A DNA stretch of 64,000 nt from Lysobacter enzymogenes (GTDB lineage Bacteria > Pseudomonadota > Gammaproteobacteria > Xanthomonadales > Xanthomonadaceae), in assembly GCF_023617245.1 (NCBI RefSeq), contig NZ_CP067396.1, positions 3,472,001 to 3,536,000 of the forward strand. The letters run 5' to 3'. Positions 1 through 7,635 of this stretch are shown piece after piece. The notes beneath the pieces are model-generated. The model was given only the letters and a program-made list of their open reading frames with translations. It had not been told where the DNA came from and did no database searches. The position numbers and the translations under genes were made by a program. Within the stretch, counting starts at the first letter, position 1. Every line of letters starts with the position of its first letter.

Positions 1-405
1 CCCCGCCTGCGGCAATGCCAGCAGTTCCGCCGGCGCCAGCCGGAATCCGCAGGCGCGCGCCATCAGCAAGGCCCGCTGCCGGGTCGAGACATGCCCGCGC
101 GAACGCATCCGCCGCAGCATGGCCGTGGACACCCCGGCCGCATCCGCGGCCGCTCGCACCGTGTCGAAGCAGGCGATATAACGTTCGATAGGATTCGGCG
201 GCGCGCTCGGCAGCGCACGCCGCCGGTCGCGCCCGTTACCACTTCCGGCGGAGTTTTCCTCCGCACTTTCAACCTGCGATTCGGCCGCGTTCGTGACGCG
301 GCTTCCGTTTTGCGGACTCTGCTGCGAGGCCTCGCGGCCTTCGCGGACGCGGTAGCGGCGGCCATGCGCCCAGGTATTGCCGTTGCTGCGGTTCAGCCCT
401 TCCAT
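1..405 (-). CDS. Phage Cro/YdaS-like HTH regulator, partial (runs off left edge)
   Basis: An open frame reads leftward from an ATG at 405 to the window edge with no stop, giving 135 codons. The first 70 residues are polar and low in complexity. After them comes an alpha-helical segment with the pattern of a Cro/CI-type helix-turn-helix, including VRAAADAAGVSTAMLRRMRS, which resembles YdaS-like Cro proteins that read their own operator. It is divergent from the CI-like gene at 597, as in a phage immunity switch. The C-terminus is outside the window, so the full length is unknown. The family assignment is by pattern only; a chromosomal orphan HTH regulator is the alternative. Confidence 0.6.
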   Translation of the reverse strand, partial: MEGLNRSNGNTWAHGRRYRVREGREASQQSPQNGSRVTNAAESQVESAEENSAGSGNGRDRRRALPSAPPNPIERYIACFDTVRAAADAAGVSTAMLRRMRSRGHVSTRQRALLMARACGFRLAPAELLALPQAG

Positions 406-417
406 GGTCGTTCCTTG

Positions 418-433
418 CGTGCATCCATGCACG
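418..433. promoter_or_regulatory. Candidate operator palindrome near cro-like start
   Basis: CGTGCATCCATGCACG is a perfect inverted repeat with 7-bp arms and a 2-bp centre, 13 bp upstream of the leftward cro-like ATG. Its position between divergent regulators fits an operator. Binding is inferred, not shown. Confidence 0.4.
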
Positions 434-470
434 ATCAAATTACCATTCGAAATTGCTCTTTTCAACAAGC

Positions 471-488
471 AAAAAGAGTGATCTTTTT
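471..488. promoter_or_regulatory. Candidate operator AAAAAGA-N4-TCTTTTT
   Basis: AAAAAGAGTGATCTTTTT is an inverted repeat with 7-bp arms and a 4-bp spacer in the control region between the divergent regulators. Related half-sites (TTGCTCTTTT at 453-462 and TTGCGCTCTTT at 512-522) flank it. The AT-rich composition stands out from the GC-rich surroundings and is also compatible with promoter DNA. Confidence 0.4.
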
Positions 489-596
489 ACGCGAGAATAC
501 GCAACAATGAGTTGCGCTCTTTCTCCGCCCCCGGCCCTGCGCCGGACCCGGACCCGGCGCCCACGTTTAGCCCTGCAGGATGCTCCGGCGAGACCT

Positions 597-968
597 ATGA
601 CCAACGCGCCCCATCAAGAATTCGCCAACCGTTTGCACCAGGCCCTGGACTTCTCCGGATTCGCCAAGGGCCGGGCCCGCACCGGCGCCCTTTCCGCCTA
701 CTACGACGTCAGCCGCGAGACTGCGCGCAAATGGCTGGTCGGCCTCGCCCTGCCCGAACTGGAGCGCATGCTGCAGATCGCGGTGCAGCAGCACGTCAGC
801 TTCGAATGGCTGGCCACCGGCCGCGGCACCATCGAAGGCAAGTCGCTGTCGGTGCGCGAGAACGCCGCCAAGTACAGCGATCCCGACGAACTGCGGCTGA
901 TGGGCCTGATGCGCAAACTCTCGCGCAAGAAGCGCCGCGCGCTGATCGAGTTGCTCGACGGCAACTGA
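597..968 (+). CDS. CI-like HTH repressor, 123 aa
   Basis: The N-terminal half carries an XRE-type helix-turn-helix (about residues 15-70, with SAYYDVSRETARKWLVGLAL as the recognition region). This is followed by a segment typical of phage repressor N-domains (SFEWLATGRG) and a basic helical tail ending LSRKKRRALIELLDGN. There is no LexA-type peptidase domain, so it would not be self-cleaving. The frame is open from 453, but the segment before 597 is Arg/Pro-rich and unlike the family, so the ATG at 597 is preferred. It is divergent from the cro-like gene. It is likely a short phage-derived repressor; the operator palindromes upstream are plausible targets. Confidence 0.7.
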   Translation: MTNAPHQEFANRLHQALDFSGFAKGRARTGALSAYYDVSRETARKWLVGLALPELERMLQIAVQQHVSFEWLATGRGTIEGKSLSVRENAAKYSDPDELRLMGLMRKLSRKKRRALIELLDGN

Positions 969-1282
969 GCCGCGCGCCGTTTCGTCGCGCGCGCTCTGCG
1001 GCAAGGCCTGCTTCGCTTCCGTGAGAGGGCCTTCAGGCCCGATGCTTTCCGCTCCGCTCGCGGCAAGCCGACAGGCGCCGATCGAACTGCTAGGCGGCAA
1101 CTGAAGCCCTTTCGACGTTTTGCGGAAGGTCTTCAGGCCCGACGTTCTGCATTCCGATCGCCGCGATCCGGAACAAGAGCGTCGGACCTGAAGGGCTTCC
1201 CGCACCTATCGCCAGGTCCTGCGCGAACGGCCTCGAACCTGAAGGCCATCCACGGCGGACTTGAGAACCGGCGCGCAGCCCC
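969..1282. repeat. Non-coding stretch with four degenerate nested-hairpin repeats
   Basis: No convincing gene is present. Four degraded copies of the window's main hairpin repeat are visible at 1021-1045, 1122-1150, 1176-1203 and 1233-1256. Each has a core like GGCCTTCAGGCCCGA or its reverse complement. They lie between the CI-like gene and the ssrA promoter. Confidence 0.6.
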
Positions 1283-1288
1283 TATACT
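1261..1288 (+). promoter_or_regulatory. ssrA promoter
   Basis: TTGAGA (1261-1266) and TATACT (1283-1288) are separated by 16 bp, a good sigma-70 match. They lie about 30 bp before the mature 5' end of tmRNA, which leaves a short leader for RNase P to remove. Confidence 0.65.
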
Positions 1289-1319
1289 GAACGGGTCAGC
1301 GCTGTAACGCAGTTTCCCC

Positions 1320-1673
1320 GGGGGTGCACTGGCTTCGACGGGGGTCGCGAAATCGCTTGGCGCATGCCGAGGGGGTAGCTTTCCTCGTAAATCCAGCTGC
1401 AAAACTCTAGTTGCCAACGACGACAACTACGCTCTCGCCGCTTAAGGCGTAAGCCCCGAAACTGCTTGTGTCCGTGCTCGCAGCGTAGGGTCACTATCAC
1501 GGAATCGCCGGGAGCCGCCGCCTGCCAGCTCCCGGTCAACCTATAGCAGGCTGGTCCTTGGATGCGCTTTGCGCGCCGTGCTGTCCCGGGACGAGACTCA
1601 ACGGAGCGCTAAGCATGTAGTGCCGGGGATGGAGTGCCTTCGGACGGCGGTTCGATTCCGCCCACCTCCACCA
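1320..1673 (+). ncRNA. ssrA: tmRNA (transfer-messenger RNA)
   Basis: The RNA rescues ribosomes stalled on broken mRNAs, acting with SmpB. The 5' end GGGGGTGCACTGGCTTCGAC and the 3' end CACCTCCACCA pair to form the alanine-tRNA-like acceptor stem, including one G-U pair. GGTTCGATTCC near the 3' end is the T-loop. The tag frame at 1413-1445 reads ANDDNYALAA and ends in TAA; this is a normal degradation tag with a C-terminal LAA-type signal. The 354-nt length is standard. CCA is encoded. Promoter and terminator are both visible. tmRNA 3' ends are frequent phage integration sites, but no second copy of the 3' end was seen in the window. Confidence 0.97.
1413..1445 (+). other. tmRNA proteolysis tag reading frame
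   Basis: The frame from the resume codon GCC at 1413 encodes ANDDNYALAA followed by TAA at 1443-1445. The final LAA is recognised by ClpXP in the best-studied bacteria. Confidence 0.9.
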
Positions 1674-1700
1674 TCAGTCGATCCGCAAGGGTCCGAAACA

Positions 1701-1741
1701 GGCCGGAAACATCTCGATATCGAGGGTTTCCGGCCTTTTTT
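1701..1741 (+). terminator. Rho-independent terminator of ssrA
   Basis: GGCCGGAAAC (1701-1710) pairs perfectly with GTTTCCGGCC (1726-1735) and is followed by six T residues. It lies 27 nt after the tmRNA CCA end. Confidence 0.9.
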
Positions 1742-2267
1742 GTGCCTGTCGTGCGGCCCGGCCCCGCCCCAGCGCATGGCCATGGCGCGGCCATGAACGC
1801 ACTCTCTCGGCGCGCTACGCGCAACTGCCCCCTCGACCACCCCAGGCCGACTCGCCGGTCGCTCTATGCACTGGCCGCCCTCGGCAACCTTGGGATCGGT
1901 GCCGGTCGATCCAAGCCCGTCCACGCAGCGCCGTCGGCACCGAGCGTGCCGGCCAGAATCGCCCCACTCGTCCTGCCCAGGCACGGACTCGCCTGACACT
2001 TGATGGGCAGCCCCACCGACGAGCCTGGGCGGCGAAGACAGCGAAATCGTCAGACCGGCGCGAGAGTGCGAGCCCTCTCGCACGTCGCGGCATCGGCAGA
2101 CACCGCTCCGACACGGATGCGCAGCGCCACCAAGCCATCCGATCGCGAACCCGCACCTGCGAAAGGGCCGGCCCAGTTCGGCCGGCCCCTGTCACCCCGC
2201 GCCGTCGCGATCGACCACGACCGCGCGCCGCGCTCGTTATCGAGTGATCGAAGACTCCGCAACGCGC
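1742..2267. other. 526-bp stretch without a supported gene
   Basis: Only short arginine/proline-rich frames occur here, on both strands, with no family resemblance or good ribosome sites. No repeat from the other families in this window was recognised. It separates the tmRNA terminator from the 3' end of the leftward secreted-protein gene. Confidence 0.5.
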
Positions 2268-2996
2268 TCAGCCCGGACGAATGATCTCCCTGGCGATCGC
2301 CTTGACCCCGGCCACGATCCCGCCCACCGTGCCTCCGGACTCCACCCCCACGATGACGGCGCGCGCGACACGGACCACGCCGCGAAGAAACCTGCAGCAT
2401 CCCTTGTCCTGGTAAACCGCCTCGGTTTCCTTGTAGCCCGACAGCAATTCGACGGAGTATCTGGCGAAGCTGATTCCCTCCAGGACCTTCAGGTCTTCCT
2501 TCGATCGACCCAGCGACTTGAGCGCGCGCTCTTCCAGCTTGGCCAGGCTCGCGCCGAGTTCATCGGTGGATACGGCCGCATCCAAAATCGCGTCCATCTC
2601 GACGAAGTATTCGAACTGCGCCTCGGTGAACCGATCTTTGATCGGGGCGAGTTGCTCGGCCAGCGGAGCTGTATCGTCGAGCGGAAGCACCGCGGACAAT
2701 TCCGCGATCACATCCTCGACCGGCCGGTCCAGCTTGTAATGGCACTTTTCGACCAAAGCCACGACCGCGACGTCGATCGTGGCCGCCTCTGTCCGGATCA
2801 CGCAATCCATGTAACCGATGCTGCGCGCAGCGGACTCTTCCATCGGGTTTTGCGCAAGCGCCGGCGCCGCGGTCAACGCACACGCGGCAAAAACCGACGC
2901 GGCGGACAACGATCGAGAGATTCGTGCGGCGCGCGACAGCGCGTGCGCCCAGAACCTTGGCTTCGGCGACAGGCTTCCTTTCGTGTTCGACTCCAT
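2268..2996 (-). CDS. Secreted hypothetical protein, 242 aa
   Basis: The chosen ATG at 2996 is preceded by GGGAGAACGAG, a good ribosome site; an in-frame ATG at 3089 has none. The N-terminus is basic, followed by a hydrophobic stretch (about residues 30-48) ending APALAQ, a signal peptidase I site near residue 49. The mature part is mostly helical and acidic, with cysteine pairs (Cys in YMDCVIRT, Cys in EKCHYK, and CC in DKGCCRFL). A hydrophobic, glycine-rich C-terminal segment could insert into a membrane. Export to the periplasm or outer surface is inferred. I recognise no family. It stands alone, and the AT content is slightly higher than that of neighbours. Confidence 0.65.
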   Translation of the reverse strand: MESNTKGSLSPKPRFWAHALSRAARISRSLSAASVFAACALTAAPALAQNPMEESAARSIGYMDCVIRTEAATIDVAVVALVEKCHYKLDRPVEDVIAELSAVLPLDDTAPLAEQLAPIKDRFTEAQFEYFVEMDAILDAAVSTDELGASLAKLEERALKSLGRSKEDLKVLEGISFARYSVELLSGYKETEAVYQDKGCCRFLRGVVRVARAVIVGVESGGTVGGIVAGVKAIAREIIRPG

Positions 2997-3628
2997 CTCG
3001 TTCTCCCGGGACACGTCGTTAAGCCATGATCGATTCATGGCGCCAAGACGTTGGCATCGAAGCAAGCCGCCGACAGCGATTGACATCACAAGCCGACTCG
3101 GCTGGCGGGCGGTCCATCGTGTACTGGAGCCGCCGTCGAAATTCGTCCGTGCATACGCACGCGCGCTGGACTTGCGCTGGCCGGGTTCTCTCGCGCAACG
3201 CGTCTAAGCGTTCCACCGGCGCAGCGCACAGTGAGAGCGCGGACACCGCCATGCGGGCGGCACTGCGTCCTCAACGTAAAAATGCCGTTGCGCTGGCGGC
3301 GGCTCTCGGTTGCGCTTCGCGCCAGCGACATCCGCCGGAATTCCGCCGAGGGCGTCGGCGAATCCCGGCGGCGGCCGGCTCGAATCCGGGATCGAGGAGC
3401 GGATCGGCGCGCGCATGGCGAAGCCGAATCGAGCGACCCGGGCCGTAGAATATCTTCGGGTATCTGAGATCGATGCGGATCGGCTAACCTGATTCCCAGC
3501 CGCTTGCATCGACCGGCCGACGCTGTCCGCTTGCGCCAGACAGGCTCGAATCATTCGGTCGCGGCGAAGGCCAGCCGAAGCGGGCGACCGGTCTTTTTCG
3601 TATCCGCCATCGCCCATGGAGGGCTGGG
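2997..3628. other. 632-bp stretch without a supported gene
   Basis: Several short frames exist on both strands but have atypical composition and no ribosome sites. Around 3360-3480 the sequence resembles scrambled GAATCCGGGATC-type repeat DNA. Nothing functional can be supported. Confidence 0.45.
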
Positions 3629-3904
3629 ATGAACTGGAAACGCAGACTGTCGAGCGCGCTGGTCGCGGTGTTCTCCGCCGGCTGGCTGTTCCCGATCTGG
3701 CTGGGCGTATGGACCCATCTGGATTTCTGGCGCGCCGAGGTGCTGCCGCGCATGGACGGCACCTTGATCGGCAATTCGTTTCCGTTCCTCGACTTCGCCA
3801 AGAAGTGCTTCGGCTGGGGCCTGGCGTGGCTCGCCGCGGTGCTGGCGTTGTGGGCGTACCTGGGTTTCTCGGCGCTGCTGCGCGCGCGCAGCGAGCGGGC
3901 CTGA
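3629..3904 (+). CDS. Small inner-membrane protein, 91 aa
   Basis: Two hydrophobic segments (about residues 8-27 and 62-84) flank a hydrophilic loop with acidic and basic residues (HLDFWRAEVLPRMDG). This predicts a two-pass inner membrane protein with both ends in the cytoplasm. GGAGGGCTGGG gives a ribosome site before the ATG at 3629. No enzymatic motif is visible, and I do not recognise the family. It is monocistronic: a hairpin follows directly, and the next gene converges from the other strand. Confidence 0.7.
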   Translation: MNWKRRLSSALVAVFSAGWLFPIWLGVWTHLDFWRAEVLPRMDGTLIGNSFPFLDFAKKCFGWGLAWLAAVLALWAYLGFSALLRARSERA

Positions 3905-3912
3905 GCAAACGA

Positions 3913-3934
3913 AAGGCCGGCATGGGCCGGCCTT
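3913..3934. terminator. Hairpin terminator between convergent genes
   Basis: AAGGCCGG pairs with CCGGCCTT around a short loop. On the minus strand it is followed by TTTCGTTT, so it probably ends the acidic-tail gene and may also serve the plus-strand membrane gene. Confidence 0.55.
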
Positions 3935-4000
3935 CGTCGTGCGTCGCGAGCGCGCTCGCGCGCGGCTGCGCGCAGCGCGGGACTGGCGCGGAGGCGGGAC

Positions 4001-4225
4001 TTATTCGTCCTCGTCTTCCTCTTCCTCGTCGCCTTCCTCTTCGTCCTCTTCGTCCTCGTCTTCCTCGTCCTCGTACGGCAGGCCCATCGAGTAGCGCAGC
4101 CAGGGCTCGCCGCCGGCCTTGGTGCCGGGGGCCACGGCGAGGACGACCCAGCCGTCCTGCAGGCGCTGGTTCACTTCCTGCACGTCGTCGATTTGCACCA
4201 CTTCACCGATCGTTTCCAGATCCAC
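4001..4225 (-). CDS. Small protein with poly-Asp/Glu tail, 74 aa
   Basis: The GTG start at 4225 has GGAG about 8 nt upstream. Residues 1-50 form a compact domain (VVQIDDVQEVNQRLQDGW, then VVLAVAPGTK) of a type I have seen only as an uncharacterised conserved small protein. The last 24 residues are almost entirely Asp and Glu, broken by one Gly. Such tails act as nucleic-acid mimics or as solubility and chaperone segments in other proteins; no role is established here. The coding frame is strongly supported because the acidic tail exists only in this frame and the folded part has balanced composition. Function unknown. Confidence 0.75.
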   Translation of the reverse strand: MDLETIGEVVQIDDVQEVNQRLQDGWVVLAVAPGTKAGGEPWLRYSMGLPYEDEEDEDEEDEEEGDEEEEDEDE

Positions 4226-4625
4226 GTGTGTTTCGCTCCAAGGTGGGAGCGCGCAGCATACGGCAGCGCGCGGGGATGGGTAAGCGGTCGGTCGCGGCGA
4301 TGTTCGCGGTGCCGGTTGAGCGTGGCGGTGGCTGGTTCGCGGTGAACTTGCGAGAGGGCTTCAGCCCCGACGTTTTTCGCCCGGGCTGCGGCGAATGCTT
4401 TGAAGATGTCGGCGAATTGAGCGGAGAGCGTCGGGGCTGAAGCCCCTCCCACGAGAGGCAAATCGTGCGACTCAGGCGGTTTGCGCGAGCGCTGCGGTGC
4501 GCTTTTCGCTGGATCGCGGCGAACGCCTCGAAGAGGCCGGCGAACGGAGCGCAGAGCGTCGGGGCTGAAGCCCCTCCCACGAGAGCCGTGCGACTCGGGC
4601 GCTTTGCGCGAGCGCTGCCGACGCG
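4226..4625. repeat. Gene-free stretch with three nested-hairpin repeats
   Basis: Copies of the main repeat lie at 4351-4372 (plus orientation, core GGGCTTCAGCCCCGACG) and at 4420-4452 and 4554-4581 (minus orientation, core CGTCGGGGCTGAAGCCCC). The first two face each other and could form a large stem. No gene is supported. Confidence 0.7.
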
Positions 4626-5648
4626 CTACGGCTTGGCGCAGTCCGCGCTGCGCTGGTCGGCGTACCAGATCGCCCGGCGCGCGCGGTCGTAGGCCAGGTC
4701 GGCCGAGCGCGGCAGCAGTTGTTCGGCGCTCACCGGGTCGGCGCCGGAGGCGTAAGCGCGTTCGATGCGTTGCAGTTCGTCCAGCCCGCTCAGCGCCGGC
4801 GCCAGCAGCGTGCGCAGGCGTTCGAGGTCGCAGCCGCGGCGGCGCTGTTCCAGTTCGCCGATGGCGGCGCGGATGCGCGCGCTGGCCTGGCCGCCCAGGC
4901 CCGGCGCGCGCTCGAACGCGATCGGCGCGGCCTTGTAGGCATCGCCGGTCGCCTCGCTGCCCAAGTCTGATGGGCGCTCGTGCAGGGCCGGGTTGAACCG
5001 CACCGGCGGCGGCGGCCGCGCGACGACTTCCTGCACCTGTTTGCGGCCGGGCAGTTTGTCGACGATTTTCTGCAGGCGCTTTTGCGCGCTTTCGACAAAG
5101 GCTTCGCCGAGGGTGCCGTCGCTGGCCCAGCCGTCGAAGCCGCCGCCTTGCGACGGCAGCGGATTCTTGCGTTCGAACGCGTTTCGGACCTTGGCTGCGT
5201 TGGGATCTTCGTCGCTGCCCGGCGCGTAGGCCTTGCGCTTGATCGGATCGAAGTCGGGATCGGCGGCGAGCGCGGGACGACCCTCGGCGGTGTACAGCCG
5301 CGCGGCAGGCGCGGCCTTGCCGTTCGCGGGCGATGGGTTCGCGGCCGCCGGCCTTGCGGGCGTGGCGGGCGCGCGATCGGTCGCCGAGGCGTCGCTGCGT
5401 GGCGACGTCCGCTGCGGCATTGGTTCGGATTGGGATTCGGATTCGAATTCGGGGACCGATGCGGATTCGGGCACGGCGCGGGGCGCGGGCGCGATCCGCT
5501 CGATCAGCACCACGTCGAGTTCCTGCGCCGGCGGCAGCGGCGACGGTATGCGCATCAGCAACCACACCATGAATCCCGTCGAGGCCAGCGCGACCAAGGC
5601 GGCGGCGAGGCGCAGCGGCAATTCGGGTGGGGACTCGTCGGCGTGCAT
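4626..5648 (-). CDS. Single-pass membrane protein with TonB-like N-terminus, 340 aa
   Basis: The ATG at 5648 starts a short cytoplasmic head, then one membrane helix (about residues 12-33), then DVVLIERIAPAPR and a long Pro/Ala/Ser-rich spacer. This is the architecture of TonB-type energy transducers. The C-terminal half (about residues 190-340) is charged and helical, and no canonical TonB C-terminal fold was recognised. The open frame extends upstream to 5951, but that extension is a run of basic pentads encoded by a 15-nt repeat, so it is excluded. It is likely a periplasmic protein anchored in the inner membrane. TonB-like function is only a possibility. Confidence 0.65.
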   Translation of the reverse strand: MHADESPPELPLRLAAALVALASTGFMVWLLMRIPSPLPPAQELDVVLIERIAPAPRAVPESASVPEFESESQSEPMPQRTSPRSDASATDRAPATPARPAAANPSPANGKAAPAARLYTAEGRPALAADPDFDPIKRKAYAPGSDEDPNAAKVRNAFERKNPLPSQGGGFDGWASDGTLGEAFVESAQKRLQKIVDKLPGRKQVQEVVARPPPPVRFNPALHERPSDLGSEATGDAYKAAPIAFERAPGLGGQASARIRAAIGELEQRRRGCDLERLRTLLAPALSGLDELQRIERAYASGADPVSAEQLLPRSADLAYDRARRAIWYADQRSADCAKP

Positions 5649-6182
5649 GCGTCTTGTTCGGATACCGGTGCCGGCACGCACGAGGCAAGGCGCGTGCGCC
5701 CGCAACGAAGCGAGCGCCGGCGATGCGGGGCGATTGCGCAGGAGCGATTGCGGGGAAGCGGTTACGGGCGCGGCTCGCGGATCGCGCGTGGTGCGCGCCC
5801 GCGAACCCGATGCGCGCCGACGCGCTTGGCGACGGCCGGCCGGCGTGCCTGCTTCGCGCTCGCGAGAGCTGCGTTTGCTAGGACTGCGCTTGCGAAGGCT
5901 GCGTTTGCGAAGGCTGCGCCGGCGCGGATCGCATCGGCGAAGATCGCGCATGCAAGGCCCGCGTTCGCGAACGCCGCGCCGGCGATGCCGGCGTCTGGTT
6001 GCGCGCGGATCGGGTCGGCCGACGATAGCGAGTAGCGCGGCCGCAGGAGAATTAAATTTCCGTTGCTCGCGCCGTTGCGGCGAGATCGGTGTAGCTCGCG
6101 TTCACGAAGCCGCGGCGCGCGCCGCGGGATGCGTTCGCGAACGCCGGCCGCGCGCGTCGCGCGACCGTCGCGGCGCCCGGGT
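5649..6182. repeat. Gene-free stretch containing a 15-nt-period minisatellite
   Basis: From about 5868 to 5997 the DNA repeats with a 15-nt period; a typical unit is GCTGCGTTTGCGAAG, and about nine diverged copies are present. One minus-strand frame through it would read pentads like FANAA and LASAK, which superficially resemble pentapeptide repeats. No start site or flanking domain supports a gene. Confidence 0.6.
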
Positions 6183-6644
6183 TCAGCGCTTGCGGAACGA
6201 CGGCACCAGCGCGCCTTCGGCGAGCTTGCCGTTGGACTTCCACACCACCGTCGCGCCCGGGAACTCTTCGCTGCGCGCATAGGCCGCCGCCTGGGCGGCG
6301 AGGATCTTCGGCGCGCCGGCGCTGGCCGGGTTCCAGGCGAACACGCCCTGCTTGCCGTACCACACCACCGGCGTGGTGGTGTCCAGGCGGGTGTCGGGGC
6401 ACAGCGCGTAGCCGCGCGACTCCAGCACCTTCAACGCGGCCGCCGGCACGGCGACCACGCCCGGACGGGTGCGCTGCTCGGAATGCTCCGGGCAGGTCTC
6501 GGCGGAACGGGCCAGGGCGGCCGTGTAAGTCGCGTTGTCCTTCGGCGGTTGTTGTTGCGCGCGCCGCTTCTGGGCGTCGGCGTGCGGGGCGATGAGGAGC
6601 AACAACCCCAGGCTGGAACCGAGGATCCGCGACTTGCAATTCAT
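6183..6644 (-). CDS. Secreted hypothetical protein, 153 aa
   Basis: The ATG at 6644 begins a signal peptide (MNCKSR, hydrophobic run, cleavage after PHADA near residue 24). The mature part is about 129 residues, basic at first (QKRRAQQQPP), then containing two cysteines (ETCPEH and YALCPD) that could form one periplasmic disulphide. An aromatic segment, PVVWYGKQGVFAWNP, is the most conserved-looking part. The frame stays open upstream to 6758, but that extension is Arg/Pro-rich and lacks a ribosome site. I do not recognise the family. It is a single gene facing away from the toxin-antitoxin module. Confidence 0.65.
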   Translation of the reverse strand: MNCKSRILGSSLGLLLLIAPHADAQKRRAQQQPPKDNATYTAALARSAETCPEHSEQRTRPGVVAVPAAALKVLESRGYALCPDTRLDTTTPVVWYGKQGVFAWNPASAGAPKILAAQAAAYARSEEFPGATVVWKSNGKLAEGALVPSFRKR

Positions 6645-6925
6645 GACGACTCCGAAAACGAAACGGTGAGGGCGCGATACCGCTGTACAGCATGCCGGAC
6701 GGGGACGTGGACCGATACGAATACGCGGACGGGACGCCCGGCCGGCCGCGCGCCCCATCGCCGGGGGCGCAGCATATCAATCGTGGGCGTGCCGTTTCGT
6801 GTCGGCTGCAGGCTCTGACCCAGCCCGCCAGGACACTATCGCGTTCCCGGGTCGCAGCGCCCGCGACCCGCGGCCGCCAGGCTGGGCGCGCGGAGACGGC
6901 TTGAGACACCCGTATTGTTTTGAGC
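6645..6925. other. Control region between divergent transcripts
   Basis: The region between the secreted-protein start and the antitoxin start (6645-6959) carries no supported gene. Its right end holds the likely antitoxin promoter. Nothing else was recognised. Confidence 0.4.
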
Positions 6926-6931
6926 TATGAT
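6901..6931 (+). promoter_or_regulatory. Candidate promoter of the Xre/RES module
   Basis: TTGAGA (6901-6906) and TATGAT (6926-6931) are separated by 19 bp and lie about 29 bp before the antitoxin ATG. The -10 is good; the spacing is long. Confidence 0.4.
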
Positions 6932-6959
6932 CCGTCCAGATCAAGACGGAAACCCAGCC

Positions 6960-7601
6960 ATGAGCAAACCCGCCAAGCCGCCCGCCCCGGCCAAGGGCGC
7001 CGCCGAGGCCAGCGCCAAGCCGGCCAAGGCCGCGCCGTCGCGCGGCCGCCGCGAGGCCGCGCGCAGCGTGCGCGACGCCGCCGCCTATCCGCTGCCGACC
7101 TCCAAGCGCTCGTTGTCGGTCAAGGAGCCGCTCGCCGCCGAGGCCTACGGCGCCCCGGCCACGCTCAACGGCTATGTCGCCTACCTGCGCACGGCGACCC
7201 CGCTGCAGCGGGTCGAAGCCGAGCGCGAAGGCGTGCCGGCGCGCATGGTCAAACACATGGCCAGCGACATGGATCTGCCGGCGGTGCGCATGTTCGACAT
7301 CCTCGGCATCGCCAAGGCCACCGCCGAGGCCAAGGCCGCGCAGCAGGCGCGCATCACCGGCGCCAGCGGCCAGGCCGCGCTGGGGCTGATCCACCTGCTC
7401 GGCATCGCCCGCGACATCGTCGACGACAGCACCGATCCGGCCGCGCCCGACTTCGACGCGGCGCGCTGGCTCGGCCACTGGATCGAGCAGCCGCAGGCAG
7501 CGCTGGGCGGACAGCGGCCGGCCGACCTGCTCGACACCCCGACCGGGCTCAGCGTGGTCGCGCGCCTGCTCGGCGCGCTGGCCAGCGGCGCGTACCAATG
7601 A
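6960..7601 (+). CDS. Xre/ParS/MbcA-type antitoxin (DUF2384), 213 aa
   Basis: This is the antitoxin of an Xre-RES toxin-antitoxin pair. Residues 1-40 are Lys/Pro/Ala-rich and probably disordered. The middle holds the Xre-like helical domain (AEREGVPARMVKHMASDMDL and MFDILGIAKATAEAKAA). The C-terminal part, about residues 145-213 (GLIHLLGIARDIVDDS through WIEQPQAALGGQRP and DLLDTPTGLSVVARLLGAL), is the DUF2384 toxin-binding region. An upstream in-frame ATG at 6927 overlaps the promoter, so 6960 is used. The gene precedes the toxin by 34 bp, as usual. Autorepression by the antitoxin-toxin complex is expected from the family. Confidence 0.88.
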   Translation: MSKPAKPPAPAKGAAEASAKPAKAAPSRGRREAARSVRDAAAYPLPTSKRSLSVKEPLAAEAYGAPATLNGYVAYLRTATPLQRVEAEREGVPARMVKHMASDMDLPAVRMFDILGIAKATAEAKAAQQARITGASGQAALGLIHLLGIARDIVDDSTDPAAPDFDAARWLGHWIEQPQAALGGQRPADLLDTPTGLSVVARLLGALASGAYQ

Positions 7602-7635
7602 CGCGCCGCGGCGCCGCCAGGACGAGGCCGGAACG

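Noticed and set aside
1640..1742. Phage attachment site duplicated at the tmRNA 3' end
   Set aside because: Only one copy of the ssrA 3' sequence was seen in the window and no integrase gene lies beside it.
3026..3448. A 140-codon plus-strand frame
   Set aside because: Arg/Ser-rich composition, no ribosome site and no family resemblance; overlapping frames on the other strand look the same.
5762..6280. Possible pentapeptide-repeat protein on the minus strand (FANAA-type pentads)
   Set aside because: The pattern comes from a 15-nt DNA repeat that reads as other pentads in other frames; no start site, conserved centre residue or flanking domain supports a gene.
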